Shown here: piece after piece, positions 46,104 through 55,175 of the stretch
Position numbering within the stretch: position 1 is the stretch's first letter
Layout of the letters: every line of letters begins with the position of its first letter
Source of the DNA: Deefgea salmonis
GTDB lineage: Bacteria > Pseudomonadota > Gammaproteobacteria > Burkholderiales > Chitinibacteraceae
NCBI RefSeq assembly: GCF_020531905.1
Contig: NZ_JAJAWG010000004.1
Location: forward strand, 62,001 to 126,000
DNA: 64,000 bases
Direction: 5' to 3'
Notes under the pieces: model-generated
The model's input: only the letters and a program-made list of their open reading frames with translations
What the model was told of the DNA's origin: nothing
The model's database searches: none
Translations under genes and position numbers: made by a program

Positions 46104-47189
46104 TTACCAACCCATGTGGTAAGCCACCACGGCAAATAAACCATCGGCGACGACCAATAACACCAAGATTTGTACCACCGCTTGGGTGGTTGCTGCGCCG
46201 ACGGCACTTGCGCCATTGCCGGCGGCAAGGCCGCGATAGCAACCGACGGCGGCGACAATAAAGCCAAAAATCGCCGCTTTACTCAGGCCCGATAGCAAAT
46301 CGATTAAGTTCACTTGCCCGGCGATTTGCGAATAATAGGTGGCAAACGGAATCCCAAAGCCTTTCATCACTAAAGCGCCGCCAAAGAGACCGACGACTTC
46401 GGCAAATAAGGTCAGTAGTGGGGCCATTAATACGCCGGCCAATAACCGCGGCAAGACTAAAAATCGAATGGGGTCAAAACCAAAAGTGACCAGCGCATTG
46501 ATTTCTTCGTTGACCTTCATCGTGCCCAGTTCAGCGGCAAAAGCCGCGCCAGTGCGGCCAGCCAATAAAATCGCAGTAATTAACGGCCCGAGTTCACGAA
46601 TTAATGACAGCCCGAGCAAATTGGCGACATACAGTTCAGCGCCAAATTGCCGCATTGGAATCGCCGATTGAAACGCGAGGATCACGCCAAATAAGATAGA
46701 GATTAAAGTAATAATCGGCACGGCATTCGCGCCGACGAGCTCGCACTGCAAACCAAATTCGCGCCAGCGAAAGCGCCTTAGTGCGTGCAGACTCTGCCAT
46801 AACGCAGCGCAGATGGCGCCAAGAAAGCTAATTTGCAAATAAAAATTGGCATTGGCGGCGCGCACGCGCGAACCGAATCGGGTGATCAGGTGCTGGGCGG
46901 GTTGGGGCGTGGGTTTTAATAATGGCAACTCAGGAGACAGCGCATTGAGTAGCCGCTGTCCTTGCGCGGGTAGGGCTAAAATGCGTGCGCCGCGCTGCTG
47001 TAATTCAAATAATAACGCCGCCCCCGCGCCATCGATACTTTGCACGGCACTGGCGTCAATCTCCGTCTCTGCCCATTGCTGTTGCTGAATGCGCAGCCAT
47101 AGCGCGCTGCTGGTCGCTAAGGTTAAATCGCCGCCAAGCTCAAAGTGAGTGGCGGTTGTGGGGCGTAATTGGGCTTCAGTAAGCGGCAT
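46104..47189 (-). CDS. MlaE-family ABC permease with N-terminal STAS domain
   Basis: In this 361-residue membrane protein, residues about 10-95 form a STAS-like domain (with IDASAVQSIDGAGAALLFEL). Residues about 115-361 form the MlaE permease with five or six helices and the ELGPLITAILLAGRTGAAFAAELG signature. In the E. coli Mla system the STAS protein (MlaB) is separate; here it is fused to the permease, a known variant. Its start lies 14 bases inside the end of flhG, so translation is probably coupled to a flagellar gene. The next gene is the ATPase. Confidence 0.92.
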   Translation of the reverse strand: MPLTEAQLRPTTATHFELGGDLTLATSSALWLRIQQQQWAETEIDASAVQSIDGAGAALLFELQQRGARILALPAQGQRLLNALSPELPLLKPTPQPAQHLITRFGSRVRAANANFYLQISFLGAICAALWQSLHALRRFRWREFGLQCELVGANAVPIITLISILFGVILAFQSAIPMRQFGAELYVANLLGLSLIRELGPLITAILLAGRTGAAFAAELGTMKVNEEINALVTFGFDPIRFLVLPRLLAGVLMAPLLTLFAEVVGLFGGALVMKGFGIPFATYYSQIAGQVNLIDLLSGLSKAAIFGFIVAAVGCYRGLAAGNGASAVGAATTQAVVQILVLLVVADGLFAVVAYHMGW

Positions 47190-48075
47190 GATCGATTCGA
47201 TTGGCGAGTAAGCGCGATGATTCGATTAAACGATAAATAAAGCTGGCCATATTGCCTTGCGCTTGGCGCGGCGGAGCCCAGCGTAATAAGGCATCGGCCA
47301 ACTGGCGAATCGCCGCGCTGGCCTCCGCGTCAGGAAAAGCCTCTAGCACAGGCCGACCAAGGCGCGTGGCGCGGTTGAGCCATTCATCTTCAGGCACATA
47401 ACCAATCAATTTGAGTTGAATTTCTTCCCCCAAATATTGCTGGGCTACTGCGCGAACCCGGTCAAATAAAGTCATGGCTTCACCTAAACTGGCGACACGA
47501 TTGACCAGTACTCGAAAATCACGCCGCGCATATTCGGTTGCCAATTGCTTAATGGTGGCATAGGCATCGGTGAGGGATTCGGCGCGATTCGATAGCACGA
47601 TGACCACATCATCCGCGGCGAGCGATAGACTCGGCACGCCTTGGGCCACCGCTGGGCGCGTGTCGAGCAGTAGATAATCCAGCGATTCGGTCAGTTGCGC
47701 AAACTCATTCGCCAATCCGCGTTGCTCGTTGTCGTTGAGCTGAGCCAATAAGTGCGCTGGCGCGGCAATCGGTAAAATCGCAAAGCCATATTGGCTCTCG
47801 ATTAAGGTGTCGATTAAGCGCGCTTCACGGCGTAATACCTGCTCAAGCTCAACGCCCGGCGTTAAATGCAAGCGGTGCGCCATATTGTGTAGGCCAGTAA
47901 ATTCATCCAATACCACGACTTGCCTTTGTCTTTCGGCCAAGGCAGCAGCTAAATTCATGACCAAACTGGTGGTGCCGGCATCGCCACGGCCACCCGATAA
48001 ACTAATGGTTCGGCAGCTGGGCGTAGCGACCAGTTGCCGTAGCCCTGCGGCTTGGTCTGGCCAGCGTTTAGGCAC
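47176..48075 (-). CDS. flhG: FlhG/FleN-like MinD-family flagellar number regulator
   Basis: The 299-residue protein is a ParA/MinD-type ATPase homologue that with FlhF sets number and place of polar flagella. Its position directly after flhF and the MinD-like strands (VVVLDEFTGLHNMAHRL, YLLLDTRPAV) support this. The P-loop reads SGGRGDAGTTS (residues 27-37). Both conserved lysines of the deviant Walker A motif (KGGxGK[ST]) are missing, and Gly-Thr stands where Gly-Lys is expected. ATP binding is therefore doubtful, or this is a non-canonical form. The C-terminal extension (QGNMASFIYRLIESS) resembles that of other FlhG proteins. It overlaps the downstream permease gene by 14 bases. Confidence 0.85.
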   Translation of the reverse strand: MPKRWPDQAAGLRQLVATPSCRTISLSGGRGDAGTTSLVMNLAAALAERQRQVVVLDEFTGLHNMAHRLHLTPGVELEQVLRREARLIDTLIESQYGFAILPIAAPAHLLAQLNDNEQRGLANEFAQLTESLDYLLLDTRPAVAQGVPSLSLAADDVVIVLSNRAESLTDAYATIKQLATEYARRDFRVLVNRVASLGEAMTLFDRVRAVAQQYLGEEIQLKLIGYVPEDEWLNRATRLGRPVLEAFPDAEASAAIRQLADALLRWAPPRQAQGNMASFIYRLIESSRLLANRIDHAAY

Positions 48076-48111
48076 AATGTGGTCCTACTGGGAAATGACT
48101 TAAAAGCACAC

Positions 48112-49695
48112 TCATCGTGGTGAAGTGGCAAGGCTAAAATCGGTTGGAATATCTTGCGTGCTCATAAACAGTGGGTATTCGTCTTTATGCAATTGAAAGA
48201 CGCTATTTTCTTGTTGATTGCGAAAGGCGCGATCCACCAGATAGGCCAAATTCGCCCGATGCAGGTCTTCCGGCACACGCTGGCCATTGGTCACAAAGTG
48301 CAGTGGCAATTTATGCCGAATCGCCACGTCCAGGCAGCCACCGAGCGCCATGGTTTCATCGAGCTTGGTTAAAATGCAGCCGACTAAATGGCTGTTTTTA
48401 TAGCGCCGAGCCACATCATCGAGCGTACTGGCTTGGGCATTGGCTGACAATAACAACACCGTGCCGACATTATCGTGCCCAAACATCGCCAATTGCTCAC
48501 CGATGCGTTGATCGCGCTGGCCCATGCCCACGGTGTCGATCAGCACTAAATGTCGATCGGTGAGTTCGCCGAGCGTGAGTTGTAAATCGGTTTCATCTTT
48601 AACTTCGTGCACCGGCACGCCCAAAATTCGGCCATAAATTCGCAGTTGATCGTGCGCGCCAATTCGGTAGCTGTCGGTGGTCAATAAGGCGACCGATTGT
48701 GGCCCGTAGGTGAGCGCACAACGCGCCGCCAGCTTGGCAACGGTGGTGGTTTTGCCAACGCCAGTTGGGCCGATTAAGGCATACACCCCACCACGTTCAA
48801 CGATGTCGTCTTTGGCGCTGACGGTGGGTAAATTATGGGTGAGCGCGGCTTTAACCCATTTCATGCCGGTATCTAAACTCATCGCGGCTGGCATTTTATC
48901 AATGAGCTGACGCGAAAGTGCGGCGCAAAAGCCAGCGCCGAGTAATTGGCGCAAAATTTCTAACTTTTCAGGGGCGTGTTTGGATAATTCGCCCCACGCC
49001 ATGCCTGCCATTTGGCTCTCTAATAAGCCGCGAAGCATGCGAATCTCACGCGCAATATCTTGCATCGCCGCTTGATCAACAGCAGGGGCGGCGTTTTTGG
49101 GGCTGGCATCATCAAAACTAAAAGTGGGCAGCGGTTTTTCGGCCATCGCCGGGCGACGCGGTGGTATCGGGCGACGTTCTGCTTCGGTATTTAATTCGGA
49201 CTCGCGTGGCCGTGACTTGGTTTCAGGTCGCTGTGGGGCTTGAGCTGCGGCTTCAGGGCGGTTGATGTAATCGGTGAAAGGGACTTCATTGCTAGTTTCG
49301 GCACGTAGTGCGGCGCTGGTTTTTGGCGCGCGATTACTGCGCAATACAGAGGGGATTTCATAAGGCACATCGTCGAGCGTTGGCTCTTGCTCATCGTCAG
49401 GAATGGCGTACGAGCGGGCTAAAGCTTTGGAAATATGTGGAGCAACGGGCGTTTGCTGCGCGGAACTCATTAAACGTGCGCCATTTTGCGCCGCACGCGT
49501 TGCCGGTTTGGGCGCGGCTGCAACGGTCTGAACGCTGGTGAGTGCCGCAACGTCCGCGTCGGCAACGGCCATGATTTCGATGCCGCCACCGGCCACTTGC
49601 CGGTTGGACAGAATCAATGCATCTGGCCCGAGTTCATCACGAACTTGGCGTAGCGCATCACGGGTGGTCGCACCAAAAAATTTTTTAACCAGCAT
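48112..49695 (-). CDS. flhF: flagellar biosynthesis GTPase FlhF
   Basis: The 527-residue SRP-like GTPase marks the cell pole for flagellar assembly. The N-terminal B domain (about 1-50) begins MLVKKFFGATTRDALRQVRDE in the family style. A long variable linker rich in Pro, Ala and Arg follows (about 55-205). The NG domain has its P-loop GPTGVGKTT at 309-317, the DSYRIGAHDQL segment and the DTVGMGQRD motif. FlhG would stimulate its GTPase activity. It lies between flhA and flhG in the flhBAFG order usual for polar flagellates. Confidence 0.95.
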   Translation of the reverse strand: MLVKKFFGATTRDALRQVRDELGPDALILSNRQVAGGGIEIMAVADADVAALTSVQTVAAAPKPATRAAQNGARLMSSAQQTPVAPHISKALARSYAIPDDEQEPTLDDVPYEIPSVLRSNRAPKTSAALRAETSNEVPFTDYINRPEAAAQAPQRPETKSRPRESELNTEAERRPIPPRRPAMAEKPLPTFSFDDASPKNAAPAVDQAAMQDIAREIRMLRGLLESQMAGMAWGELSKHAPEKLEILRQLLGAGFCAALSRQLIDKMPAAMSLDTGMKWVKAALTHNLPTVSAKDDIVERGGVYALIGPTGVGKTTTVAKLAARCALTYGPQSVALLTTDSYRIGAHDQLRIYGRILGVPVHEVKDETDLQLTLGELTDRHLVLIDTVGMGQRDQRIGEQLAMFGHDNVGTVLLLSANAQASTLDDVARRYKNSHLVGCILTKLDETMALGGCLDVAIRHKLPLHFVTNGQRVPEDLHRANLAYLVDRAFRNQQENSVFQLHKDEYPLFMSTQDIPTDFSLATSPR

Positions 49696-49916
49696 ATAAA
49701 ACTATGATCACCGCGTTCCCGCTTTAAATTGCATCCATAAAATCAGCCTTAAACGATCAACTCACAACCCAGAATGGCCCCAGTTTTATTGGGCCTTAAG
49801 TGTGTGCCAGAAAGGTATCGAGTCATGATTATCACTGTTCCTGTACTTCTGCACAATTGAATCGCGTCATCAAGGCAAAGGATTGTTGGCGATTATGCGG
49901 GGGATGCTCCGCCGTT

Positions 49917-51986
49917 TTAAGCGCCTAAGACATTAATGATGCGTAAAGTTTTGTTATCTGGAATCTCGGTATGCGCGATGACGCGTAATCCGGGAATTGA
50001 ACGGCGTAAAAACCGCGATAACATCGGCCTTAACTGGGCGGGGGTGATTAAAACGGGATTAATGCCTTGCATTTCCAGCTGTTCGGTCATAGCGGCGGCT
50101 TGTTGCAGTAAGCGCTCGGCAAGGCCGGGCTCGAGGCCACCTTGCGATTTGCCACTGGCGGCGGAGAGTAAAATGCTTTCTAGTTGTGGTTCTAATGCGA
50201 CAACTTGGAGCTCTTGTTCTCCAGCAAATAATTGATGAACAATCGAGCGCCCTAATGCGACCCGCACTGCCGAGGTTAATTCGTCGATATCGGCGGTTCG
50301 TACAATGTGCTCGCTGAGCGTTTCGATGATGGTGCGTAAATCGCGAATATGCAGTCCGTCCTCCAGTAGCGCTTGCAATATTTTTTGCAACGTACCAATC
50401 GGCACCACCTTGGGAACCAGCTCTTCAATCAACTTGGGCGATTCTTTGGCAAAGTGATCGACCAGCGCTTGGGTTTCTTCACGGCCGAGTAATTCAGCGG
50501 CGTTCGATTGCAACATATTCGAGATATGCGTGCCGATGACGGTCGACGCATCGACCACGGTGTAGCCCATGGCTTGCGCTTGATCGCGTAAGCTGGCGTC
50601 CACCCAAGTGGCAGGCAGACCAAACGTCGGATCGGTGGTGGCTGCGCCAGGCAAAGTGCCAGCGGCATTGCCCGGATTAATCGCCAGCCATTGCCCAACA
50701 AACGCTTCGCCAGCGCCAACGTCGACGCCTTTGAGTTGAATTCGGTATTGGTTGGGGCGCAGTTCGAGATTGTCGCGAATATGCACTGCCGGTACTAAAA
50801 ATCCCAATTCTTGGGCGATTTTTTTTCTAATCCCGCGAATCCGGCGCAATAGCTCACCATCTTGATTGCGATCGACCAAAGGAATCAGCCGATAACCGAC
50901 TTCGAGCCCAACCGGATCGACGGTTTGCACATCATTCCAGCTGACTTCTTGTAATGGCGCATCCGTCGGTGGCGGAGGGGTTGCGCCTGCTGGCAGTGCG
51001 CCGCCGGTGGCGGTGGCTGTTGCGGCCTTGAGGATATTTTGTTCGGCAAACCAAGCTAAGCCACCAGCCAGTGCGGCCATCATTAAAAATGCAATATGCG
51101 GCATGCCCGGAATGATACCCAGAATGCCCAAAACCCCAGCAGTGACATACAGCACCTGCGGGCGAGCAAATAATTGGCCTAAAATTTGATCGGATAAGTC
51201 TTGGTCAGTGCCGACCCGAGAAACGACGATACCGGCGGCCACCGAAATAATCAGCGCAGGGACTTGGGCTACCAAACCGTCACCGATGGTGAGTAGGGTG
51301 TAGGTTTTGGCCGCATCGGCAAACGGCATGTCATGCTGCAACATGCCAACGAGTAAGCCACCAATCAGGTTAATCACCATCACTAAAATACCGGCGACGG
51401 CGTCACCCCGGACGAACTTACTGGCACCATCCATCGAGCCGAAGAAATTGGCCTCATCAGAAATCTGCGCGCGTCGCGTGCGCGCTTCTTCTTCGCCAAT
51501 CAAACCGGCATTCAAATCGGCATCAATTGCCATTTGTTTCCCGGGCATGGCATCTAAGGTGAAGCGCGCTGACACCTCGGCAATTCGCCCAGCGCCTTTG
51601 GTAATGACGACAAAGTTAATAATCGTCAGTATCACAAAGGCGACAATCCCGACGGCGATATTGTCGCCAATCAGTACGTGACCAAAAGATTCAATAACCT
51701 TACCGGCGGCATCACCGCCAGCATGACCTTCGGTGAGTACCAGTTTGGTCGATGCGACATTGAGCGACAAACGCAGTAGCGTCGTCATCAAGAGCACGGT
51801 CGGAAAGCTAGAGAATTCGAGTGGTTTATGGGTATATAAGCTGACCATCAACACGATGATCGATAGCGCAATATTAAAAGTAAAAAAGAAGTCGAGCACC
51901 GCCGGCGGCAAGGGCAAAATCATCATGCCCAACACCATTAACACCATTGCTGGCATGGCCAACGCAGTAAGTTTGCTACGCCACAT
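49917..51986 (-). CDS. flhA: flagellar export gate protein FlhA
   Basis: The 689-residue protein is the largest gate component of the flagellar type III secretion system. The N-terminal half has about eight membrane helices (about 10-315), and the FHIPEP-type signature region is seen around KGAGRIAEVSARFTLDAMPG. The C-terminal cytoplasmic domain (about 345-689) forms the docking ring for substrates and chaperones. Length and order are normal. It follows flhB by 55 bases on the minus strand. A gap of 221 bases before flhF might hold an internal promoter; none was recognised. Confidence 0.97.
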   Translation of the reverse strand: MWRSKLTALAMPAMVLMVLGMMILPLPPAVLDFFFTFNIALSIIVLMVSLYTHKPLEFSSFPTVLLMTTLLRLSLNVASTKLVLTEGHAGGDAAGKVIESFGHVLIGDNIAVGIVAFVILTIINFVVITKGAGRIAEVSARFTLDAMPGKQMAIDADLNAGLIGEEEARTRRAQISDEANFFGSMDGASKFVRGDAVAGILVMVINLIGGLLVGMLQHDMPFADAAKTYTLLTIGDGLVAQVPALIISVAAGIVVSRVGTDQDLSDQILGQLFARPQVLYVTAGVLGILGIIPGMPHIAFLMMAALAGGLAWFAEQNILKAATATATGGALPAGATPPPPTDAPLQEVSWNDVQTVDPVGLEVGYRLIPLVDRNQDGELLRRIRGIRKKIAQELGFLVPAVHIRDNLELRPNQYRIQLKGVDVGAGEAFVGQWLAINPGNAAGTLPGAATTDPTFGLPATWVDASLRDQAQAMGYTVVDASTVIGTHISNMLQSNAAELLGREETQALVDHFAKESPKLIEELVPKVVPIGTLQKILQALLEDGLHIRDLRTIIETLSEHIVRTADIDELTSAVRVALGRSIVHQLFAGEQELQVVALEPQLESILLSAASGKSQGGLEPGLAERLLQQAAAMTEQLEMQGINPVLITPAQLRPMLSRFLRRSIPGLRVIAHTEIPDNKTLRIINVLGA

Positions 51987-52041
51987 CTAATATACCTAGT
52001 GTATGTATTTTAATGAACATTATGTAATATATTGCTTGCAG

Positions 52042-53187
52042 TTATATACCCTGATTTTCTGCTTCAGGGTCGAGTTCGGCAGGAACGGGTAAATTGGTAT
52101 TGAGTGTCGGCGCGAAGCCGCCTTCTTTTTGATATTGATTGAGCTGGTAGATGTAAGCTAAAACCTCAGCAGCGGCAGTATACAACGCAGCGGGAATTTC
52201 TTCGCCCAATTGGGCGTGGTGATACAGCGCGCGGGCAAAAGGTGGCGTGCGTACAACGGTGACTTTGTGCTCCTTGGCCAATTCAATAATGCGTTCAGCC
52301 AATAAAAAAGAGCCTTTGGCCACCACTTTGGGCGCGCGCATGGCTTCGTCGTATTGAATCGCCACCGCATAGTGCGTGGGGTTGGTCACTACGACATTAG
52401 CCTTGGGGATCTCGGCCATCATGCGTTTGCGCGCCGCTTCTCTTTGTAATTGGCGAATGCGCGCCTTGACATGTGGATCACCTTCCGATTCTTTACTTTC
52501 TTGGCGAACGTCCTCCTTGGTCATTCTGAGGCCTTTGTAATAATCCCAAAGCTGATACGGCACATCAATTAGCACAATGAGCGCCATGCCGCTGACCGTC
52601 ATCAAGAGGGTGTATTTGAGCATTTGCCACAGCATAAAAAAACCAACATCCGGTGGCATGGCAATCAAACTCATAAATTGCTCTTTTTCGTCCCATAAAA
52701 TCCAGCCAGCAATGCCACCGATTAATCCTGACTTTAAAATCGTTTTGAGCGTTTCAATAATGGTACGCACCGAAAATATCCGGCCAATACCGGCGATTGG
52801 ACTGAGTTTTTCAAAGTTGGGGCCGAGCGCTTCGGTGCTAAAAACCCAGCCACCAATGGCAATCGGCACCATGATGGCGACCAAAGCGCAGGCGGCAAAG
52901 ATAGGCAGTAAGGCAAGCAACGCGATGCGCATTGCGGCCATTAAGGCCTCAGGCATTTGCTTAGCACTAACTAAATCAGTGCGATCAAAGCTGAGGTTGT
53001 CGATCATGATTTCGCGAATGGAATGAAATATATCCGGCGCGAGCGTAAACACCGCAACCAATCCTGCCATGAGGGTGGCAAAAGTGGTGAGCTCGTGTGA
53101 ACGCGGCACTTGCCCTTTTTTTCGCGCATCTTCAATGCGCTTGGGGGAGGCCGGTTCGGTTTTTTCTAGGTCTGAATCTTCTGCCAT
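52042..53187 (-). CDS. flhB: flagellar export switch protein FlhB
   Basis: The 381-residue protein has four membrane helices (about 32-52, 88-118, 143-165 and 187-210). Its cytoplasmic domain holds the autocleavage motif NPTH (residues 269-272), the same numbering as in Salmonella. Cleavage there and interaction with FliK switch export from rod/hook to filament proteins. The N-terminal EKTEPASPKRIEDARKKGQ is family-typical. It is the first gene of the minus-strand flagellar unit. It starts 81 bases from the divergent fliK start, and FliK is its functional partner. Confidence 0.97.
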   Translation of the reverse strand: MAEDSDLEKTEPASPKRIEDARKKGQVPRSHELTTFATLMAGLVAVFTLAPDIFHSIREIMIDNLSFDRTDLVSAKQMPEALMAAMRIALLALLPIFAACALVAIMVPIAIGGWVFSTEALGPNFEKLSPIAGIGRIFSVRTIIETLKTILKSGLIGGIAGWILWDEKEQFMSLIAMPPDVGFFMLWQMLKYTLLMTVSGMALIVLIDVPYQLWDYYKGLRMTKEDVRQESKESEGDPHVKARIRQLQREAARKRMMAEIPKANVVVTNPTHYAVAIQYDEAMRAPKVVAKGSFLLAERIIELAKEHKVTVVRTPPFARALYHHAQLGEEIPAALYTAAAEVLAYIYQLNQYQKEGGFAPTLNTNLPVPAELDPEAENQGI

Positions 53188-53217
53188 AGCGCCAGTTTAC
53201 CTGCAGTTTTAAGCGGC

Positions 53218-53233
53218 TGGCATTGTCTTTGCT
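53218..53233 (+). promoter_or_regulatory. sigma-54-type promoter before fliK
   Basis: TGGCAT-TGTC-TTTGCT keeps the GG-N10-GC spacing of -24/-12 promoters. It lies 36-51 bases before the fliK ATG. In polar flagellates, sigma-54 with FlrA/FleQ-type activators commonly drives middle flagellar genes. Confidence 0.55.
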
Positions 53234-53268
53234 TATTACTAGGCAAAGTCTTCTTATTGGGTGTAATT

Positions 53269-54432
53269 ATGGCAACAACTTCAGCTGTGCCAGTGCAAGT
53301 TCAAGCGCCTGTCAGTCGTGCCGTTGAGTCGCGCACTGCGCGTGAAACCAGTCCGCGCAATGATTTTAAAGACGAGTTTAAACGTGAGTTAGACCGTGAT
53401 CGGGCCGAGTCGCCTGCGCCAGTTAGTGCGCCCCAAAAGTCAGTAGTGAGCAAACCGGTCAACAAAGAAGACGCCGCAACGAGTGAATCGGCGCAATCGC
53501 AAGCGGCAACAATAGACCCTTGGTTGGCGATGCTACAAAATACGCTCATGCCAAGCATGGCGAGTGCGTCGGTCAAAGAGGATGCGATGTTGAGCCAGAC
53601 GGAACCAGAGGCGCAAAGCCCGGTATTGTTGGACTCATTGAATGCTTTGTCGTTAAAAACACCAGCCAGCCAGACTCTTGATCAGGCTGAACTCAGTACA
53701 GAAGATCAGCCACAAGTTCCTGTTGGCCGCTCTGCGCTGCTGCAGCCCAAAGTCGAGGACACTGAAACGGCAAACCTTGCCGTCGATACGGCAAAATTAA
53801 GCGCCACTGAGGTTAAAGAAACGCCATTAGAGTTAATGCCAAATACCGACTTTAAAACGCAATTGACTGCGCTACATGAGCAGCGAAGCCTTGCTGCGAA
53901 TCACTCTGTGACCAGCGCTTTGCCAAATAAGGAAGTCGCTGTGCCAGTGCATCATTTGGCTGAACCGGTTGGGCAAATGCGTTGGGGTGATGCGCTGGCG
54001 CAGCGGGTTGGGCTGATGCTGGGTCGGCAAGAGCAGCAAATTCAAATGCAGTTGAATCCTGCGCACTTAGGGCCAATGGAAGTGCAGTTAAATGTGGCGC
54101 AAGATCAAGCCAGTGTGGTGTTTAGTTCGCAAAATGCGGCGGTGCGCGATGCGCTAGCTGCGGCCATGCCACGCTTGACGGCCTTATTGGCTGAACAAGG
54201 TTTTACCTTAAGCAATGTGCAAGTCGCGTCAGATACGTTGCAGCAACATCAGCAGCAGCAAGCAGGGCACAATCAATCGCAGGGAATGAATCAAGGTCAG
54301 CAGCAAGCTCAAAATGGTCGAGAACCGGGATTTACTTACGGAATGGCCACCGGTTTGGTCGATGAAAAATCACAAGATATATCCACAGTGCGGTTGCCAA
54401 TTCAAAAAGGGGGCTTGAATTTATTTGTCTGA
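53269..54432 (+). CDS. fliK: flagellar hook-length control protein FliK
   Basis: The 387-residue exported protein measures hook length and triggers the FlhB switch. The N-terminal two thirds are low-complexity and poorly conserved, as expected for FliK. The conserved C-terminal Flg_hook domain (about 240-335) contains QIQMQLNPAHLGPMEVQLNV and LRALLAE-like LTALLAEQGF. A Gln-rich tail follows, with HQQQQAGHNQSQ. I chose ATG 53269 over an upstream TTG at 53257. It is divergent from flhB, with a sigma-54-type promoter in front. fliL follows after 159 bases. Confidence 0.9.
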   Translation: MATTSAVPVQVQAPVSRAVESRTARETSPRNDFKDEFKRELDRDRAESPAPVSAPQKSVVSKPVNKEDAATSESAQSQAATIDPWLAMLQNTLMPSMASASVKEDAMLSQTEPEAQSPVLLDSLNALSLKTPASQTLDQAELSTEDQPQVPVGRSALLQPKVEDTETANLAVDTAKLSATEVKETPLELMPNTDFKTQLTALHEQRSLAANHSVTSALPNKEVAVPVHHLAEPVGQMRWGDALAQRVGLMLGRQEQQIQMQLNPAHLGPMEVQLNVAQDQASVVFSSQNAAVRDALAAAMPRLTALLAEQGFTLSNVQVASDTLQQHQQQQAGHNQSQGMNQGQQQAQNGREPGFTYGMATGLVDEKSQDISTVRLPIQKGGLNLFV

Positions 54433-54591
54433 TTTCTTATGCTCTGCCGCAATAACGCTTGCTTAGCGCTTGTTTTATAGTATCTTTCGCTATATTGGCA
54501 TTTTTTTACGCCCTAGCTACGCTGGGGCATAGTTGTTTAAGTTTCTCGTGAAAGATAATCTATTCATGGGCTTTCATTTTAAGGATGTAAT

Positions 54592-55137
54592 ATGTCGGAA
54601 GCAAAAGCAGAAGCCGCACCAAAATCTAAAAAAAATATCCTGCTTATTATCGTTGCTGCTGTATTGGTTTTAATTTTAATTTTAGGTGGTGCGCTGGCCT
54701 TTTTCTTATTGAAAAGTCCAGCTGAAGGCAATGCCGAAGAAGCAACCGCAGAAGCGGCGGCACATGGTGAAGAAAAGAAAAAAGAAAAGAAAAAGGAAAA
54801 GAAATCAGAAGAGCACGCTAAACCAGTATTTGCGAAATTACAAGATCAACCATTTACCGTTAATTTAAGCGGTGAGGCTGAGTCGGTATTGCAAGTTGAA
54901 ATTATGGTTGAATTGGCTGAAGAGCACGATAAAGATCGAATTACCGCCGTACAACCCAAAATATTAGATGCGGTGAATCGTTTATTGCGAGCCAAAACCT
55001 TAGAAGAAGTAAAAACCCCTCAGGGGCAGGAAGAATTGGCGCGACAAATTAGAGAAAAAATTAATGCAATTTTAGAAGTTGAAGCAAAAGACGAAGGCGT
55101 ATTAAGCGTTAATTTTACTAAGTATTTTTATCAGTAA
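54592..55137 (+). CDS. fliL: flagellar basal-body protein FliL
   Basis: The 181-residue inner-membrane protein is associated with the stator. One membrane segment (about residues 16-38) is followed by an unusually charged linker (about 48-82) of alternating Lys and Glu. The periplasmic FliL domain runs to the C-terminus, ending SVNFTKYFYQ. AAGGA lies seven bases before the ATG. It is first in the fliLMNOPQR order. The stretch before it (54433-54591) could hold a promoter, but I see no clear one. Confidence 0.94.
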   Translation: MSEAKAEAAPKSKKNILLIIVAAVLVLILILGGALAFFLLKSPAEGNAEEATAEAAAHGEEKKKEKKKEKKSEEHAKPVFAKLQDQPFTVNLSGEAESVLQVEIMVELAEEHDKDRITAVQPKILDAVNRLLRAKTLEEVKTPQGQEELARQIREKINAILEVEAKDEGVLSVNFTKYFYQ

Positions 55138-55175
55138 GTTTGTTAAAAATTAGAACAGAGTGATAAAAAGAGACA

